A stretch of 64,000 nt of DNA from Ryuthela nishihirai (GCA_038380435.1 JAWZYU010000019.1:23213801-23277800); one strand, 5' to 3'. Counted from the stretch's first letter, positions 10,800-21,430 are shown. Numbers and translations: made by a program. The notes: generated by a model not told the origin, from the sequence alone.

Positions 10800-12400
10800 G
10801 GTGAGGATTCTGTCATGGCTAGGTAGGCAGAGTATTTTAGTGATGTTCTAAGCAACGTGATTAGTTCTACTTCCATTGTTTGCAATGATGATAGATGCAT
10901 TGGTGGCTTTAATATTTGCCCTAAAACCCAATCTGAAGTTATTTTGACTATTTCTAAACTTAAACTTCATAAATCCCCAGAGTAAATGAAATTACTACGG
11001 AAATGCTTTGAGCTGGAAATGTTTCGGTTACCACTTGGATGACTGAAATTCTGAATATCTTTTATGATAAAGGCATGGTTCCTGAGGATTTTACCAGACC
11101 TATTGTTATCCCTATTTTCAAAAAAGGTGATCGCAGTTCTTGTGATAACTATAGGGGTATCAGCCTACTCTCTGTTTCAGGTAAAGTTTTTTCAATGATT
11201 GTGCTTAATAGAATTAAGAATCTGGTTGAGTGTCAATTGCGTGATCAGCAATGTGGATTCAGAAGTGGTAGGGGATGTGTGGATCAGATATTTTCAATTA
11301 GGCAGATTCTTCAGACATGTTCAAAGTTTCAGAAATCTTTGGTTGCTACTTTGTTGATTTCAAAAAGGCTTTCGACTCTTTGGATCGTCATAATTTGTGG
11401 TTGATTGAGATATCATATGGTATACCAGATAAGTTAGTTAACATAATGAAAGCTCTTATAAAAACACTGAGTCGTGTGTGAGAGTTGGTAAATCTTGTAT
11501 CAACTGGTTTAAAATTACTTCTTGTGTTCGACAAGGGTGCATTTTGTCTCCTTTTCTCTTTAGTTTGGTTATTGATTATGTTATGCGAAATTAACTGCAA
11601 AGGAAAAGTTTTGGCCTTAAATGGTCTGGAGATACGAAAATTTCTGACTTAGATTATGCTGATGATTTAGCCCTTTTGGCAAATGATGTTTGTGTCTTTC
11701 ACTCGAGCTGTTGATGAGACTGGTAGTAGAGAGTATGTTTGAGTTATAAACAGAGAGAAAACAATGTGATAAAAATTGGTCAGGCAGGCTGTGTTTCAGT
11801 TGTTTTGAATGGTTGCAGTCTTGAACAGATGTCAAGTTTAATTATGTTACTGATACTGGTGATGTGCGACATAAGATTAACAGACGAATAGGGATTGCTG
11901 CCGAGACTTTTAAGAATCTATAAAGATTGCGGAGAAATAGGCGTATACGTCTAAAAACTAAAATTAAACTGTGTAATAATTTGGTTCTTTCTAGGGTTAG
12001 TTATGGTAGTGAAACATGTACATTTTGTAAACAAGATAACAGGAAACTAGATGCTTGCGCAGTATCTTGGGCATTAGGTGGTTTAACTTTGTAATAATGA
12101 TGAGGTTAGGCAAATAATTGGCAACCTCCTTTAAGCAGCATATTGTGCAGAGAGAAACTCCGTTGGTTTGGCCATGTTGCACTTATGGATAATTATAGAT
12201 TGGCGAATAGGGTTATGAACAGTATGCCTGAAGCCCTCAGAAAGAGGGAGAGACCTAGGATGCGGTGGGCAGACAATATCAAACAGGAATCTTGTTAGAA
12301 TTGGTGTGCAGTGGCGAGATGATCAGATGTAGCTCAGGACAGATATGCTTGGAGAACTAAATTGTACGATCTGGTTGGACCTCCGTAGCCCATGGCTGTT
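10800..12400 (+). pseudogene. LINE L1 reverse transcriptase, broken
   Basis: The largest open piece is 11039-11404: EILNIFYDKGMVP, then IPIFKKGDRSSCDNYRGISL and GFRSGRGCVDQIF, the standard reverse transcriptase fingers. The palm region at 11355-11670 is readable only across frames; an intact YADD with DLALLA follows near 11655-11685. The C-terminal GH-motif region is fragmentary. Numerous frameshifts show that it is dead. Confidence 0.75.
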
Positions 12401-12420
12401 TGAGGACGATGATGAAATAG

Positions 12421-13993
12421 ATCATTACTGAATCTCAAAGTTAAGGATTAAGATTGCAGTACAGATCTAAGGAAATAGTTCCCACATTTCTTCAGGGCAA
12501 ACAATGATAAATATGCTAAGAAAACATATTCTCCTTATAAGACAACTCCTTATAAGACAACTCTAAAAAATATTAGTGATGTAGTCTAAATTTTATCAAA
12601 TTTTGTATTGTACCAAAAATTGTTTAAGGCAGATTTGAAAAGGATGTAATAATATTATTTGGACAATTTAGGATGATACATAGTCTTTAACGATTCATGT
12701 ATATAATGAAATAATATATTTTGCAAGTATTGCAATATGTGCCAATTAGTTAATTGAGGAAAACTTTTTTGGTACATCATTTTCGTAAAAATCCACTTTT
12801 CGCAATTTAGTAAAAGACCGCAATGGAAAGAAATATTTTTTCCATTAATTATCTTCTATTCTTTTTTTTATCCTGGATTTGATGTCAAAAATACTAGAGA
12901 ACATTTTGTACGAAGCAGAGTATGAATGATTAATGGATTTTTCTGCTGTAGACTACTAAAGTGGCAGTGATATGCAAGGTTTGATTATTAAATAATTATT
13001 AATTCTGGAAAAAATAAAAAATAATTAAATTTTTGAATTGATATAACTAAAGAAATGATAAATGTCATATTGCTTTTGGTATGTCTGTAAATAGCCTTAC
13101 CCTTATAACGTTAGATTGGCTTTAAATATTAAACATATAACGGTGAAAGATTCTAATATACAGCTGTATTCCGTTCTAATTAGTCCATCTATTGTTTGGA
13201 AAATTTTATGCATTAATTAAGTTTAGCGCTATTGTAAATTTCCAAAAAAAAAAATTTACCATTGCCGTGTTACGTTCCCGAAACCGAGAGCCTCTTTTTA
13301 CTACGTCACACACTAATGTTGTCACGTGACATATGGCCGTCTCCATATGTCATGTATGTGTAGAGAGGGCTTTGTATGATGGCACAATCGTTTTGAGAAA
13401 TACCGAAACTGACAAATAACGAAGGAAAAACAATAAAATCTAGGTAAAAGTGGGCCAAAAAAATTACTAATAGCTACCACTTGTTTTATATAAGAGTGAA
13501 ATTAAAATAAATATCTCTCGTTTAATCACTAAACTTGTTAGTTTCACCATTAAATGTTACATTACGGATGTACTCAATGGTATGTCCAACATTTAGGAAA
13601 AAGATAATTTTTAACGAAATACACAAATGGTTATCCTTCTGCATCTATTGGATGTCAATACTGAAATGTGCAATTGTATCATCACTACAGTTTTCTATAA
13701 TATTCTCAGAGTAATTTGGCCTTTAAAATGCATATTAATTGGGAGTTTCAACCTGTATACCTATATACGTCAAATGAAACGTAACGTTTAAACAGAAAAA
13801 AACTAATATTGGTAAAACATTTGTCCAAATTTCGTTTTTGAACAAACTAATACATATAGTCGAAATAAGTTATGAATATCTTGAACCCACTGCGCTTATC
13901 TTAGTGTTGTCAACTTTATATTAAAGGAAAGCTGACATTTTGTTTGGGAGAGACTTCTCTATCTCCCTTTTTTTACTTCTTCCTATCAAATGT
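12421..13993. other. AT-rich stretch without recognised features
   Basis: There is no ORF above chance, no tRNA or SINE, and no match to the other repeat families in this window. Only simple A/T runs stand out. Confidence 0.4.
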
Positions 13994-14419
13994 TTAGGGG
14001 AAACGTATGAAAATAAATATGCAAAACTGTTTTACAGATTTTATCAGACGCGAGGTTTTATCCTCGCACTCTGATGATTTTATCTGAACCCTTTGGAGAT
14101 GAAAGGGGTGTAAGGACTCGCCGTGCAAAACACGTTGTACATTGCAACGTGACACTCCTAAGGCAGAGGCAACGGCACGTCTGCTGGTACTAGGATTAGT
14201 CTCCACGGCATCCAACACATTTTCTTCCATGGCGGGAGTACGCATTGATCGTGGCCTGCCCTCACTTCTGCTACCTCTTAATGACCCATAATCGCACAAA
14301 TTTTGATGCGCACGCACAAACAAACGGTGGCCCGGTACATGTCTGTGTGGGAAGCATTCTTGATACATTCGTTGAGTGGATCGTCCGTTGCCCTCAGTTA
14401 TTCCATACACTAAGTGCAT
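13994..14419 (-). pseudogene. Mariner-like transposase N-terminus (DUF4817-type)
   Basis: The reverse-strand frame reads MHLVYGITEGNG, YQECFPHRHVPGHRLF, then GSLRGSRSEGRPRSM, VLDAVETNPSTSRRAVAS and LGVSRCNVQRVLH, ending LHPFHLQRVQ. This is the paired helix-turn-helix DNA-binding part typical of arthropod DUF4817 proteins and related mariner transposases. The frame extends a few codons upstream of the first Met. After HLQRVQ at about residue 112 the sequence turns into unrelated low-complexity coding, so the catalytic DDE domain is absent. This is a 3'-truncated copy. Confidence 0.75.
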
Positions 14420-14641
14420 GTCTGCAAGGCTCCCTGTTCGAATACCTTTGCATGCTCTTCATAAGTCGACTACCTCTCGAATGAGGAAATCCGAAATTTC
14501 CCCTCTAGCGCACTGATGAACAGCTCCGCCTATTGACTTACAGGTACGTTTCCGGTTATGGGTCCCTATGCAATTCTCATTCCTTTAGATGTTATCTACC
14601 TCCCCTAAAAGTTTGTACCTACATTTTTGAGATACCCTGTA
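14420..14641 (-). mobile_element. 5' end of the mariner-like element
   Basis: This is the non-coding leader upstream of the transposase fragment. It starts on the reverse strand at about 14641 with TATACAGGGTATCTC, the likely terminal repeat. Its partner terminal repeat is missing because the 3' part of the element is gone. Confidence 0.55.
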
Positions 14642-14921
14642 TACATACATTAAATTTTGTATTCATATATTACATATATCGATAAACACAAAAAATTACA
14701 TAAACTATTTAACAAATCTTATAAAATTATAATCATTTTAATGGGTAATCGTCTTCTGAGCTCTCACGGAGTACCGCTAAAAAGTTTACCTCCTACCCCA
14801 AGGGGTACGCGTACCCCACGTTCAGAACCCTTGATACAGAGAGTTGCGTCGATATCCGCCATGTCACTAATAATTTTTCAGATGGATAATCGATATTTCT
14901 CTTAATTTCCTTATTTCAACC

Positions 14922-15100
14922 CAATTGTCATATCTTCCCAATTATGTTCCATCCAATTATCCACCCAAATGCCGTATCCTTCCAATTGTGTTCCATCCAA
15001 TTGTCTACTCAATTGCCGTATCCTGCCGGTTGTCGTATCCACCCAATTGTCGCACTTTGAGTTGTTATCCACCCAGTTGACTTCCACCCAATTGTAGCTC
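14922..15100 (-). repeat. W-repeat minisatellite, array A
   Basis: Imperfect ~15-base units rich in CCCAATTG or CCAATTGTC occur here; on the reverse strand they read as forms of CAATTGGGTGGA. They are degenerate relatives of the 15/45-base units at 19504-20545. The boundary at about 14922 reads, on the reverse strand, CAATTGGGTTGAAATAAGG. The same boundary occurs at 28130 and 38085, so it is a real element edge. Bases 14642-14921 hold nothing named. Confidence 0.7.
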
Positions 15101-15480
15101 GGCAGTGTAAAATTCATAGAATACGAAATATTTTAATGGATTCAAATGCAAAACCTTTATCTTCATGGGGAAATGACCAGTTGTTTTGATTGAAGATGGA
15201 GTTGGGAGATAATTATGGGATGGATGATGCTGGATATGTAGCTTGAGAGTCCTTAATTGTACTCTCATCATCGCTATCATCCTCCGCTTAGACAGGGCTA
15301 AAGGCGCAAGTTCAACTCTAGAGGTTACTTTCGAGTTTCATCCGTGAACAATTGTGATTACGTTGTTTTTAAGGAAAAAGATCAATAGTTGCTGCTTTCC
15401 TGCTTATATTTTCCCTCATGCTGATATTCATATTGGTGAACAGCTTTTCGATCTGTTTAGACTCGATGGTGACTATGGAA
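15101..15480 (-). pseudogene. Conserved coding-like segment C, copy 1
   Basis: Reverse-strand frames give IESKQIEKLF, then KAATIDLFP and MIAMMRVQLRTLKLHIQHHP, ending NPLKYFVFYEFYTA just before the minisatellite. Similar reading is kept at 16980-17296, 28330-28620 and 37540-38008. This copy has one stop and one single-base frameshift. Function is unknown. It lies between gypsy-type pol debris with spacer on one side and the minisatellite on the other. Confidence 0.5.
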
Positions 15481-16760
15481 ATCGTCCCCAAATGTTTTTT
15501 TTATTTCTCTTCTAACCACCACTATTTTTTCACAACTATTAGTTATAAATATTAAATGTTTGTCTTATTCGAAAAATGCTCCTTTTTTACATCATAAAAA
15601 TGTGGAACGCATCCATCGGGTCAAGAATCGAAACATTCCCTTGAAAAAGACGTTTATCACAGGTGAATAATGGATTGAATCTAACATATCCTATCATGTT
15701 ACACATAGAGTAACACAGGATGCATCATAAGTCGTCACAATAACAGTGACCGGGCCCGGATGTACAAAACATCGAAAGGGAGGGTATGCCATTTAAGAAA
15801 CACCATGCCAGAAAAATGCAAGGGGGTTCGCAAAAGACTGGATTAATGTAGTATAACACATCCCCTTCCGTTTTACAGGTGTTTAAAATTTTGCTAAATA
15901 TGTTAAATAATTTTAGACACCCTCTTACCCTTACTAGTATTCCGAAATGTTGTGCGTGTTGGTCCCTTAAGCCACGAATGAAATATTTATATTACCACGG
16001 ACAGTAGATAAAATCTGTAGAAATGTGTGCAAACATTACTGCATTTTTGATAGATGATCTAAGAGAAAAAATGACTTTCGATAATGAGAAAAAGCTAATT
16101 TGAAATTTCAATGATGATATTTTAAAGAGAAAAAAAATACAATTGGATAAAGTCACAAATTAAAAGAAAAAAATTATTTTATGAAAATGAAGCGATCTTT
16201 CTGCTGACAGAGCAAACAAGTTGAAAAAATTACTCGGCTGTTGCGTAATATATTTGAATTAAATGTGTGAAATTTCAGTCTTGCAAATCACGAGGTCTAC
16301 AAAGTGAAATGGAAAGGAGAGATGTTGGTTAATAAAGTGAATAGACTTTCATTAATAGCGTATAATTATATTAAAAAAAAGGAAAACACAGATTTTTAGG
16401 TAGTAACATATTTAATATTGTCATTTCCTTTTCCTGATTTTTCCATTAATTTGAAATGGCAAATTTTATCCCTTATTAATATGAACATTCCTTATTTGTT
16501 TCCAGGCATTTGCGATTTTTACTTTGAAAGGAATTTTAAAATCCTACTGAGCAGATAATTGAGTTGGCATCTGGCATTTGGGAAATTTTCAATTATCCTA
16601 TGCCTAATGCTACCCATTTTAATTTGAAATGAAGAGTAATATGAAATTAAATCACTGTTTTTGGCCTTTCCATGGGACATCAATAGATTCAAGTACACTA
16701 CACTTGTGTCAGTCCCACTTCCCAAAAATTTCCTTACTAATCCGAATTCGCAGGTTCAGT
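15481..16760 (-). repeat. W-element spacer, copy A
   Basis: This ~1.25-kb AT-rich block is repeated at 28621-29335 and, in opposite orientation, at 36300-37540. Part of it recurs at 17330-17890. Shared words include AATAATGGATTGAATCTAAC, TACAAAACATCGAAAGGG, ACGGACAGTAGATAAAATCT and GACAGAGCAAACAAGTTG. No ORF is conserved among copies. It could be the 3' untranslated or LTR part of the gypsy-type element, but I found no LTR pair. Confidence 0.65.
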
Positions 16761-16786
16761 AAGCCTCGATAGGGCGTCCGCGTTTT

Positions 16787-17296
16787 TTAGTGGGAAGCAC
16801 CTTTCGTATAACGCACTGTTGCAACATGCTGATTAATGACAAAGACCAATCTCTGCAATTTGCTGCTCAGTGTTGCGACACCTATGAGGTACTTAAGCAG
16901 GTTATGGTCTGAAAGAATCTTGACCTGGGATCCACTTAACAAGATAAAAATTTTGGAGTTGTTTTCGGATGGAGTTGGGAGATAATTATGTGATGGATGA
17001 TGCTGGATATGTAGCTTGAGAGTCCTTAATTGTTCTCTCATCATCGCTATCATCCTCCGCTTGTAGAGGGCTAAACGAGCAAATTCAACTCCAGTGGTTA
17101 CTTTCGAGCTCATCCGTGAACAATCGTGATTACGTCGTTTTGAAGGGAAAACATCAATAGTTGCTGCTTTCCCGCTTGTATTTTCTCTCTTGCTGATATT
17201 TTTATTGCTAAACGCCCTTTCAATCCGTTTAGACTCGATACAGTGACAAAGCCAATCCGCTGTAAAGATTTTCTTTACTCTTTTTCTAACTACCAC
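16787..17296 (-). pseudogene. Coding-like segment C (copy 2) fused to gypsy RNase H end
   Basis: This open frame has 169 residues. The first ~105 residues are segment C in its most intact form (FTADWLCHCIESKRIE, KAATIDVFPSKRRNHDCSR, RRMIAMMREQLRTLKL, IQHHPSHNYLPTP). The rest is the end of a gypsy-type RNase H domain: VKILSDHNLLKYLI, LQRLVFVINQH and VRYTKGASH. Other copies end segment C differently, running into the minisatellite. The join at about 16980 is therefore a rearrangement, not a genuine fusion protein. Confidence 0.6.
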
Positions 17297-17519
17297 TATT
17301 CTTTCAAACTTATTAATTTTAAATAAGAAATGTATCGTTTAATCTTCTGACAATTTTTGGATTGCAGTCATAAAAATCTAGAACTGATCCATAGGGTGTA
17401 TTACAAGAAGTCAAGAATCAAGCATTCACTTCAAAAAGGCGTTTATTACCGGTGGATAATGGATTGAATCTAACGTATCCTACCGTGTGACAAATAGAGT
17501 AATATATGATTCTTTATAT

Positions 17520-17728
17520 AATAAATAATAATAATACCCCCTCAAGCAGCTGCTTGCCACAGAGGTCTGACAGGAGCCTGTCAGTTTAATACGCCATAGT
17601 AGAAGGTGTGTGAGGATGGCGGGACCTCAGGAGAAAAACAGCACACACATCCATGCCTTACCCAGGGCTCGAACACAGGTCCCGTAGATCAGTAGCCAAG
17701 CGTGCTAACCACTCGGCCATGGGACGGC
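17520..17728 (-). mobile_element. SINE family B, full length
   Basis: Reverse-strand reading starts with a class II (Leu/Ser-like) tRNA head: GCCGTCCCATGGCCGAGTGG carries the A box and GTGTTCGAGCCC the B box. The body ends CAGCTGCTTGAGGGGG, and the tail is ATT-rich. An 11-base duplication ATTCTTTATAT lies at 17509-17519 and 17729-17739. The insertion lies inside the spacer of the W-element. Confidence 0.85.
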
Positions 17729-17739
17729 ATTCTTTATAT

Positions 17740-17890
17740 GACGTCACAAAAATAGTGACCGGGCCTGGATCTACAAAACATCAAAAGGGAAAGTGGGAGG
17801 GTAAGAAACACCATCTAACCAGAAAAGTGCAAGGGTACCAAAAGACTGGTTTAATATAGTACAAGTATTCCCCTTCCAAAGTATTTACCT
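17740..17890 (-). repeat. W-element spacer, short copy B
   Basis: With 17330-17508 this forms a partial spacer interrupted by SINE B. It shares TGACCGGGCCTGGATCTAC and AAGACTGGTTTAATATAGTA with the other spacer copies. It joins the gypsy pol block at the shared word GCTAATCCGAATTCGCAGG, which also occurs at 16736-16755. Confidence 0.6.
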
Positions 17891-17936
17891 TGCTAATCCG
17901 AATTCGCAGGTTCAGTTTAGCCTCGATAGATCGATT

Positions 17937-18036
17937 GATCAGTTGCGTTTCTGTCCGCCTTTCTGTCCGCGATCTCGATCAGCCACGTTTCTGTCTGCCT
18001 TTCTGTCCACGATCTCGATCAGCCGCATTTCTGTGG
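17937..18036 (-). repeat. 40-bp tandem repeat at gypsy RNase H end
   Basis: There are two full 40-base units, at 17937-17976 and 17977-18016, and a partial third. The core words are GATCAG, TTTCTGTC and CGATCTC. On the reverse strand the first unit continues the RNase H frame (HRNAADRDRG), where related elements have a short NxADALSR-like end. The expansion is absent from the copy at 36240-36290. Confidence 0.7.
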
Positions 18037-19185
18037 GAAGCACCTTTCCTATAATGCATTGCTGTACCATATTGATTAATGACAAAGGCCAATCTCTGCA
18101 ATTTGCTGCTCAATATTGCGACAGCTATGAGGTACCTGAACAGGTTATGGTCTCACATAATCTCGACCTGGGATCCACATAACTAGGTCAAAAACTTTTA
18201 TAGCCTCATCACACTCACAACCACCATTACATTTCTGCTTGGTTCCGTGAGCTTCTTCGAAGCAAAGGCGATAGGATGATCTTGTCCCTGGGCTACATTC
18301 TGGAAGAGACATGAGCAGACCACAAGCGCAGATGCATTTCAATGCAGAATGTAAGGTCACCCAGGATCAGGAGCATTGCATTCTGCTGTCTTGCAGAGCC
18401 CTCCACCCCCTCAGCGCCTCGAATGCCTGATCTCCTTGTATGTACCATTGGAACTGTGCAGGTGCCTGCTTCAGAATCACGTCTGTGATGGCTTTGCAAT
18501 CACTGCATACTGATCTAGGTAGTGTCGGTAATATCCGAAGAGTCCTAATATACTCTTCATTTCCTTCTTCATTCGAGGAGCTTTCATCTTTCTGATGACC
18601 TCTAGTTTTGCATGGTGGGGGCGATGCCTGACCGAACCAAAAATGTGGCAAAATATTTGGTCTCGGTCCTCCCCCAAGTAGAATTTCCTAGGTTGATTGT
18701 GAAATATTTGACATTGATATACCTAAGATCCGCTCCAAGATGATCAGATGATCCTCCCAGCTGTTCGAAAAAGAAAGCTATATCATCTAGATATGCACAG
18801 CAATAATCAACAACGGTGGCGTAATTATGATATTCACAATTTTCTGGAAAAATGCCCCAGAGTTCTTCAGCACGAAGAGAAGCACTTCCCATTGGTACAG
18901 CCCTCGGTGGGTCACGAATGCTGTGTAAATTTTACTACAGGGGCTGATTGGTATTTGCCAATCAATATCTCTTTAGCATATCCAGAGTTGTTATATAGCT
19001 CCTCCGTTCCACCTGGTACAGCAACTCCATTGGGTTTTCCACCCAATGATGGCATTGAGGCTACGAAAGATGATGAATTACCTCACTGTACAGTCTTTTT
19101 TCACCACACACACAACTGGGTGTGTAAATTCACTGTTGAAGGGCATAATCAATCCCTTCAGTCTCCCACCTGACGATCAACTGCA
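18037..19185 (-). pseudogene. Gypsy-type pol fragment G1 (reverse transcriptase to RNase H)
   Basis: Reverse-strand frames give, in order, VTHRGLYQWEVLLFVLKNSG, then CCAYLDDIAFFFEQL with the YLDD catalytic box, LEVIRKMKAPRMKKEMKSIL, GLFGYYRHYLDQYAVIAKP, and FQWYIQGDQAFEALRG. RNase H remnants follow, with IAFASKKL-type sequence around 18240-18290. This is the classic gypsy order. At least three frameshifts separate the pieces. No integrase, gag or LTR is identifiable. The paralogue G3 lies at 35110-36290 on the other strand. Confidence 0.8.
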
Positions 19186-19459
19186 TAGCGTAGTTTTTTT
19201 TCACACGTACGGAAATTATATCCCAGTACTCAGGTTTGTTCCACGATAAAATTTCTCCATTATCGAATTTTTTCGGAAAAGTTTTTTTAATTGATTTACA
19301 GCTCCATGTGCAACAATGAAACGACAACGATGTTGTCATAGACCGGTGTGATAACTCCCGAACGATTTCTCTTCACGTGAGTCATAAGTGAAACAACAGA
19401 TCTGCTGGTTGTTACGTTCTTTCTTCGGTGTTCATTAGAGATCACGTGCTTTCTTTGTA
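19186..19459 (+). promoter_or_regulatory. Conserved leader upstream of the W-repeat ORF
   Basis: This ~270-base block recurs, inverted, at 29565-29850 and again at 31530-31765. Shared words include AGACCGGTGTGATAACTCCC, AACAACAGATCTGCTGGTTG and AGAGATCACGTGCTTTCTTT. In the first two places it directly precedes the start of a W-repeat array. Its constant position suggests a 5' leader or promoter (inference). No TATA box or initiator is obvious. Confidence 0.45.
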
Positions 19460-19870
19460 ATGAAGGAAATGTCCACTTCACTATGGAGAGAAGTGGAACG
19501 CGATTATTGGGTGGCAGTCAACTGGGTCGATGACAACTGGGAGGGTGAGAGTTGGGTGTATGTCAACAGGGTGGAAGGCAATTGGGTGGAAGTCAACTGG
19601 GTGGATGACAACTGGGAGGATGACAGTTGGGTGGAATTCAACTGGGTGGATGACAACTGGGAGTGCAAGAGTTCGTTAGAAGCCCACTGGGTGGATGACA
19701 ACTGGAAGGGTGACAGTTGGGTGGAAGTCAACTCAGTGGATGACAACTGGGAGGGCAACAGTTGGATGGAAGTCAACTGGGTGGATGACAACTGGGAGGG
19801 CGACAGTTGGATGGAAGTCAACTGGGTGGATGAAAACTGGGAGGGCGACAGTTGGGTGGAAGTCAACTAG
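19460..19870 (+). CDS. W-repeat ORF, Trp every fifth residue
   Basis: The 136-residue ORF begins MKEMSTSLWREVERDYW. It then runs into repeats of pentapeptides ending in Trp: VEVNW, VDDNW, EGDSW. It stops at 19868-19870 where one TGG has become TAG, although the repeat DNA continues to 20545. The array at 29336-29525 on the other strand starts MSTALWRAREHDYW and uses the same frame, so the start and frame are shared by two loci. No signal peptide or known domain is visible. The protein would be very acidic and Trp-rich. A 45-base period keeps other frames open too, so protein status is unproven. Confidence 0.4.
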   Translation: MKEMSTSLWREVERDYWVAVNWVDDNWEGESWVYVNRVEGNWVEVNWVDDNWEDDSWVEFNWVDDNWECKSSLEAHWVDDNWKGDSWVEVNSVDDNWEGNSWMEVNWVDDNWEGDSWMEVNWVDENWEGDSWVEVN

Positions 19871-20545
19871 GTGTATGACAACTGGGAGGGCAACAGTTGG
19901 ATGGAAGTCAACTGGGTGGATGACAATTGGGAGGGCAACAGTTGGATGGAAGTCAACTAGGTGGATGACAACTGGGAATGCAACAGTTGGGTGGAAGTCA
20001 ACTGTGTGGATGACAAATGGGAGTGCAACAGTTGGATGGAAGTCAACTGGGTGGATGACAACTGGACGGGCGACAGTTGGGTGGAAGTCAATTGAGTGGA
20101 TGACAACTGGGAAGATGACAGTTGGGTGGAAGTCAACTGAGTGGATGACAACTGGGAGGGTGAAAGTTGGGTGGAAGTCAACTGCATGGATGACAACTGG
20201 GAGGATGAAAGTTGGGTGGAAGTCATCTGGGTGGATAACAACTGGTAGGGCAACAGTTTGGTGGAAGTCAACTGAGTGCATGACAACTGGGAGGATGACA
20301 GTTGGGTGGAAGTTAACTGGATGGATGACAACTAGGAGGGTGACAGTTGGATAGAAGTCAAATGGGTGGATGGCAACTGGGAAGGCGACAATTGGTGGAA
20401 GTCAACTGAGTGGATGACAACTGGGAGGGCAACAGTTGGATGGAAGTCAACTGGGTGAATGACAACTGAGAGGATGAAAGTTGGGTGGAAATCAACTGGG
20501 TGGATGACAACTGGGAGGGCTACAATTGGGTGGAAGTCAACTGTA
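19504..20545 (+). repeat. W-repeat minisatellite, array B (45-bp units)
   Basis: About 23 copies of a 45-base unit are present; the anchor AGTCAACT recurs at 19771, 19816 and 19861. Each unit is three related 15-base blocks: GTGGAAGTCAACTGG, GTGGATGACAACTGG and GAGGGCGACAGTTGG. This is a two-level higher-order minisatellite. Long ORFs in the other frames and on the reverse strand come from the period being a multiple of three. Confidence 0.95.
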
Positions 20546-21430
20546 GCCCTAACCCATGATTAATGACGCATTCGTCTCTATTCTCTATAATACGACATTG
20601 ATTAAAATATATTAATTGATTATTTGTAATCGAAGGAATCCAGGAAAGAAACTGCAAAGAACAACATTTATTCCGTCTGGTCTTTTACTCATTAAATCAT
20701 TTACATCTACACTCTCTAATCTGATATTCCAATATATCGAATTTTTTGAAAACTCTTTTGAATGAATCTATCTGATATTATATTTTACGCATTTCACTAC
20801 ATGAACAATAATTTTTACTTTCTTTCAACTGAATTAAAACTAATTTTATTTTCCACACCCACTTTTCTCAACAACAAATAATAGGGATATCAAAAGGTGG
20901 CACCAGAGGCAACCAAAGAGACTAGAACTGTAAATACTCTTACTAGTAGTACGACATTCAATAAAATGATTTTTCTTTTCCTTTGTAATGAAACAATTAG
21001 AAATGCACAAGGAATTTTAAACATCCGATATATCACCTATTTTTTCTTACTCCACTTTAATAAAGCTTTGAATCTATTCTTTCTGATCCGATATATTAAA
21101 GCAATCGATATTTTTAATGCATATTTTCTGAATAGAATACTCAGAAATCGAACGAAAACATTACAAGAAGCGAAACAGCCGATGCTTAACTATTGTTTAC
21201 TCTGATAAAACTGGTTTGGACGACATTTTTAAATTTCTACTCCTTTTAAACGAAACATCACCTGACTGACGAACAGCAGTCTTAAATAGCTTCCTAGATC
21301 ATGTGGCGATGCACGTGATCACGTATTTTGCATATACACTGCGCAAGTGACGTTTACGTACATCTGCATAAAGGTTTCTAATTCAGTAGACGGTGTGTTT
21401 TAATCTGTTGGATGTTTTAATTTCTTACCT
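20546..21430. other. AT-rich stretch, no recognised gene
   Basis: One ORF of 102 residues (20897-21205) has no motif I recognise and no second copy in the window. It follows array B directly. I do not call a gene. Confidence 0.35.

Larger units (their letters stand above)
9016..12420 (+). mobile_element. RTE-like LINE L1, full span, decayed
   Basis: L1 runs from the 5' word GGTGCAGGCCGTTAGTAC to the 3' words TAGCCCATGGCTGTTTGAGG followed by GATGATGA. The same ends occur in L2 (22456-26121) and L5 (56966-60440). A ~400-base 5' untranslated region comes first, then the endonuclease and reverse transcriptase reading frame. Many indels and stops break the frame, so L1 is the most decayed of the three long copies. 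Confidence 0.85.

Noticed and set aside
16787..17296. Novel fusion protein of segment C and gypsy RNase H
   Set aside because: Other copies of each half have different neighbours, so the join is best read as rearrangement debris.
16980..17296. BRCT domain assignment for segment C
   Set aside because: Only one Trp-x-x-x-Cys-like pattern supports it, and the rest of the fold cannot be recognised by eye.
19695..20354. 219-residue plus-strand ORF and 182- and 124-residue minus-strand ORFs over the minisatellite
   Set aside because: A 45-base period is a multiple of three, so any frame without a stop in the unit stays open. Only the frame sharing its start with array D has support.
19504..20545. 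CRISPR-like array
   Set aside because: The units are contiguous, with no unique spacers, in a eukaryotic transposon context.
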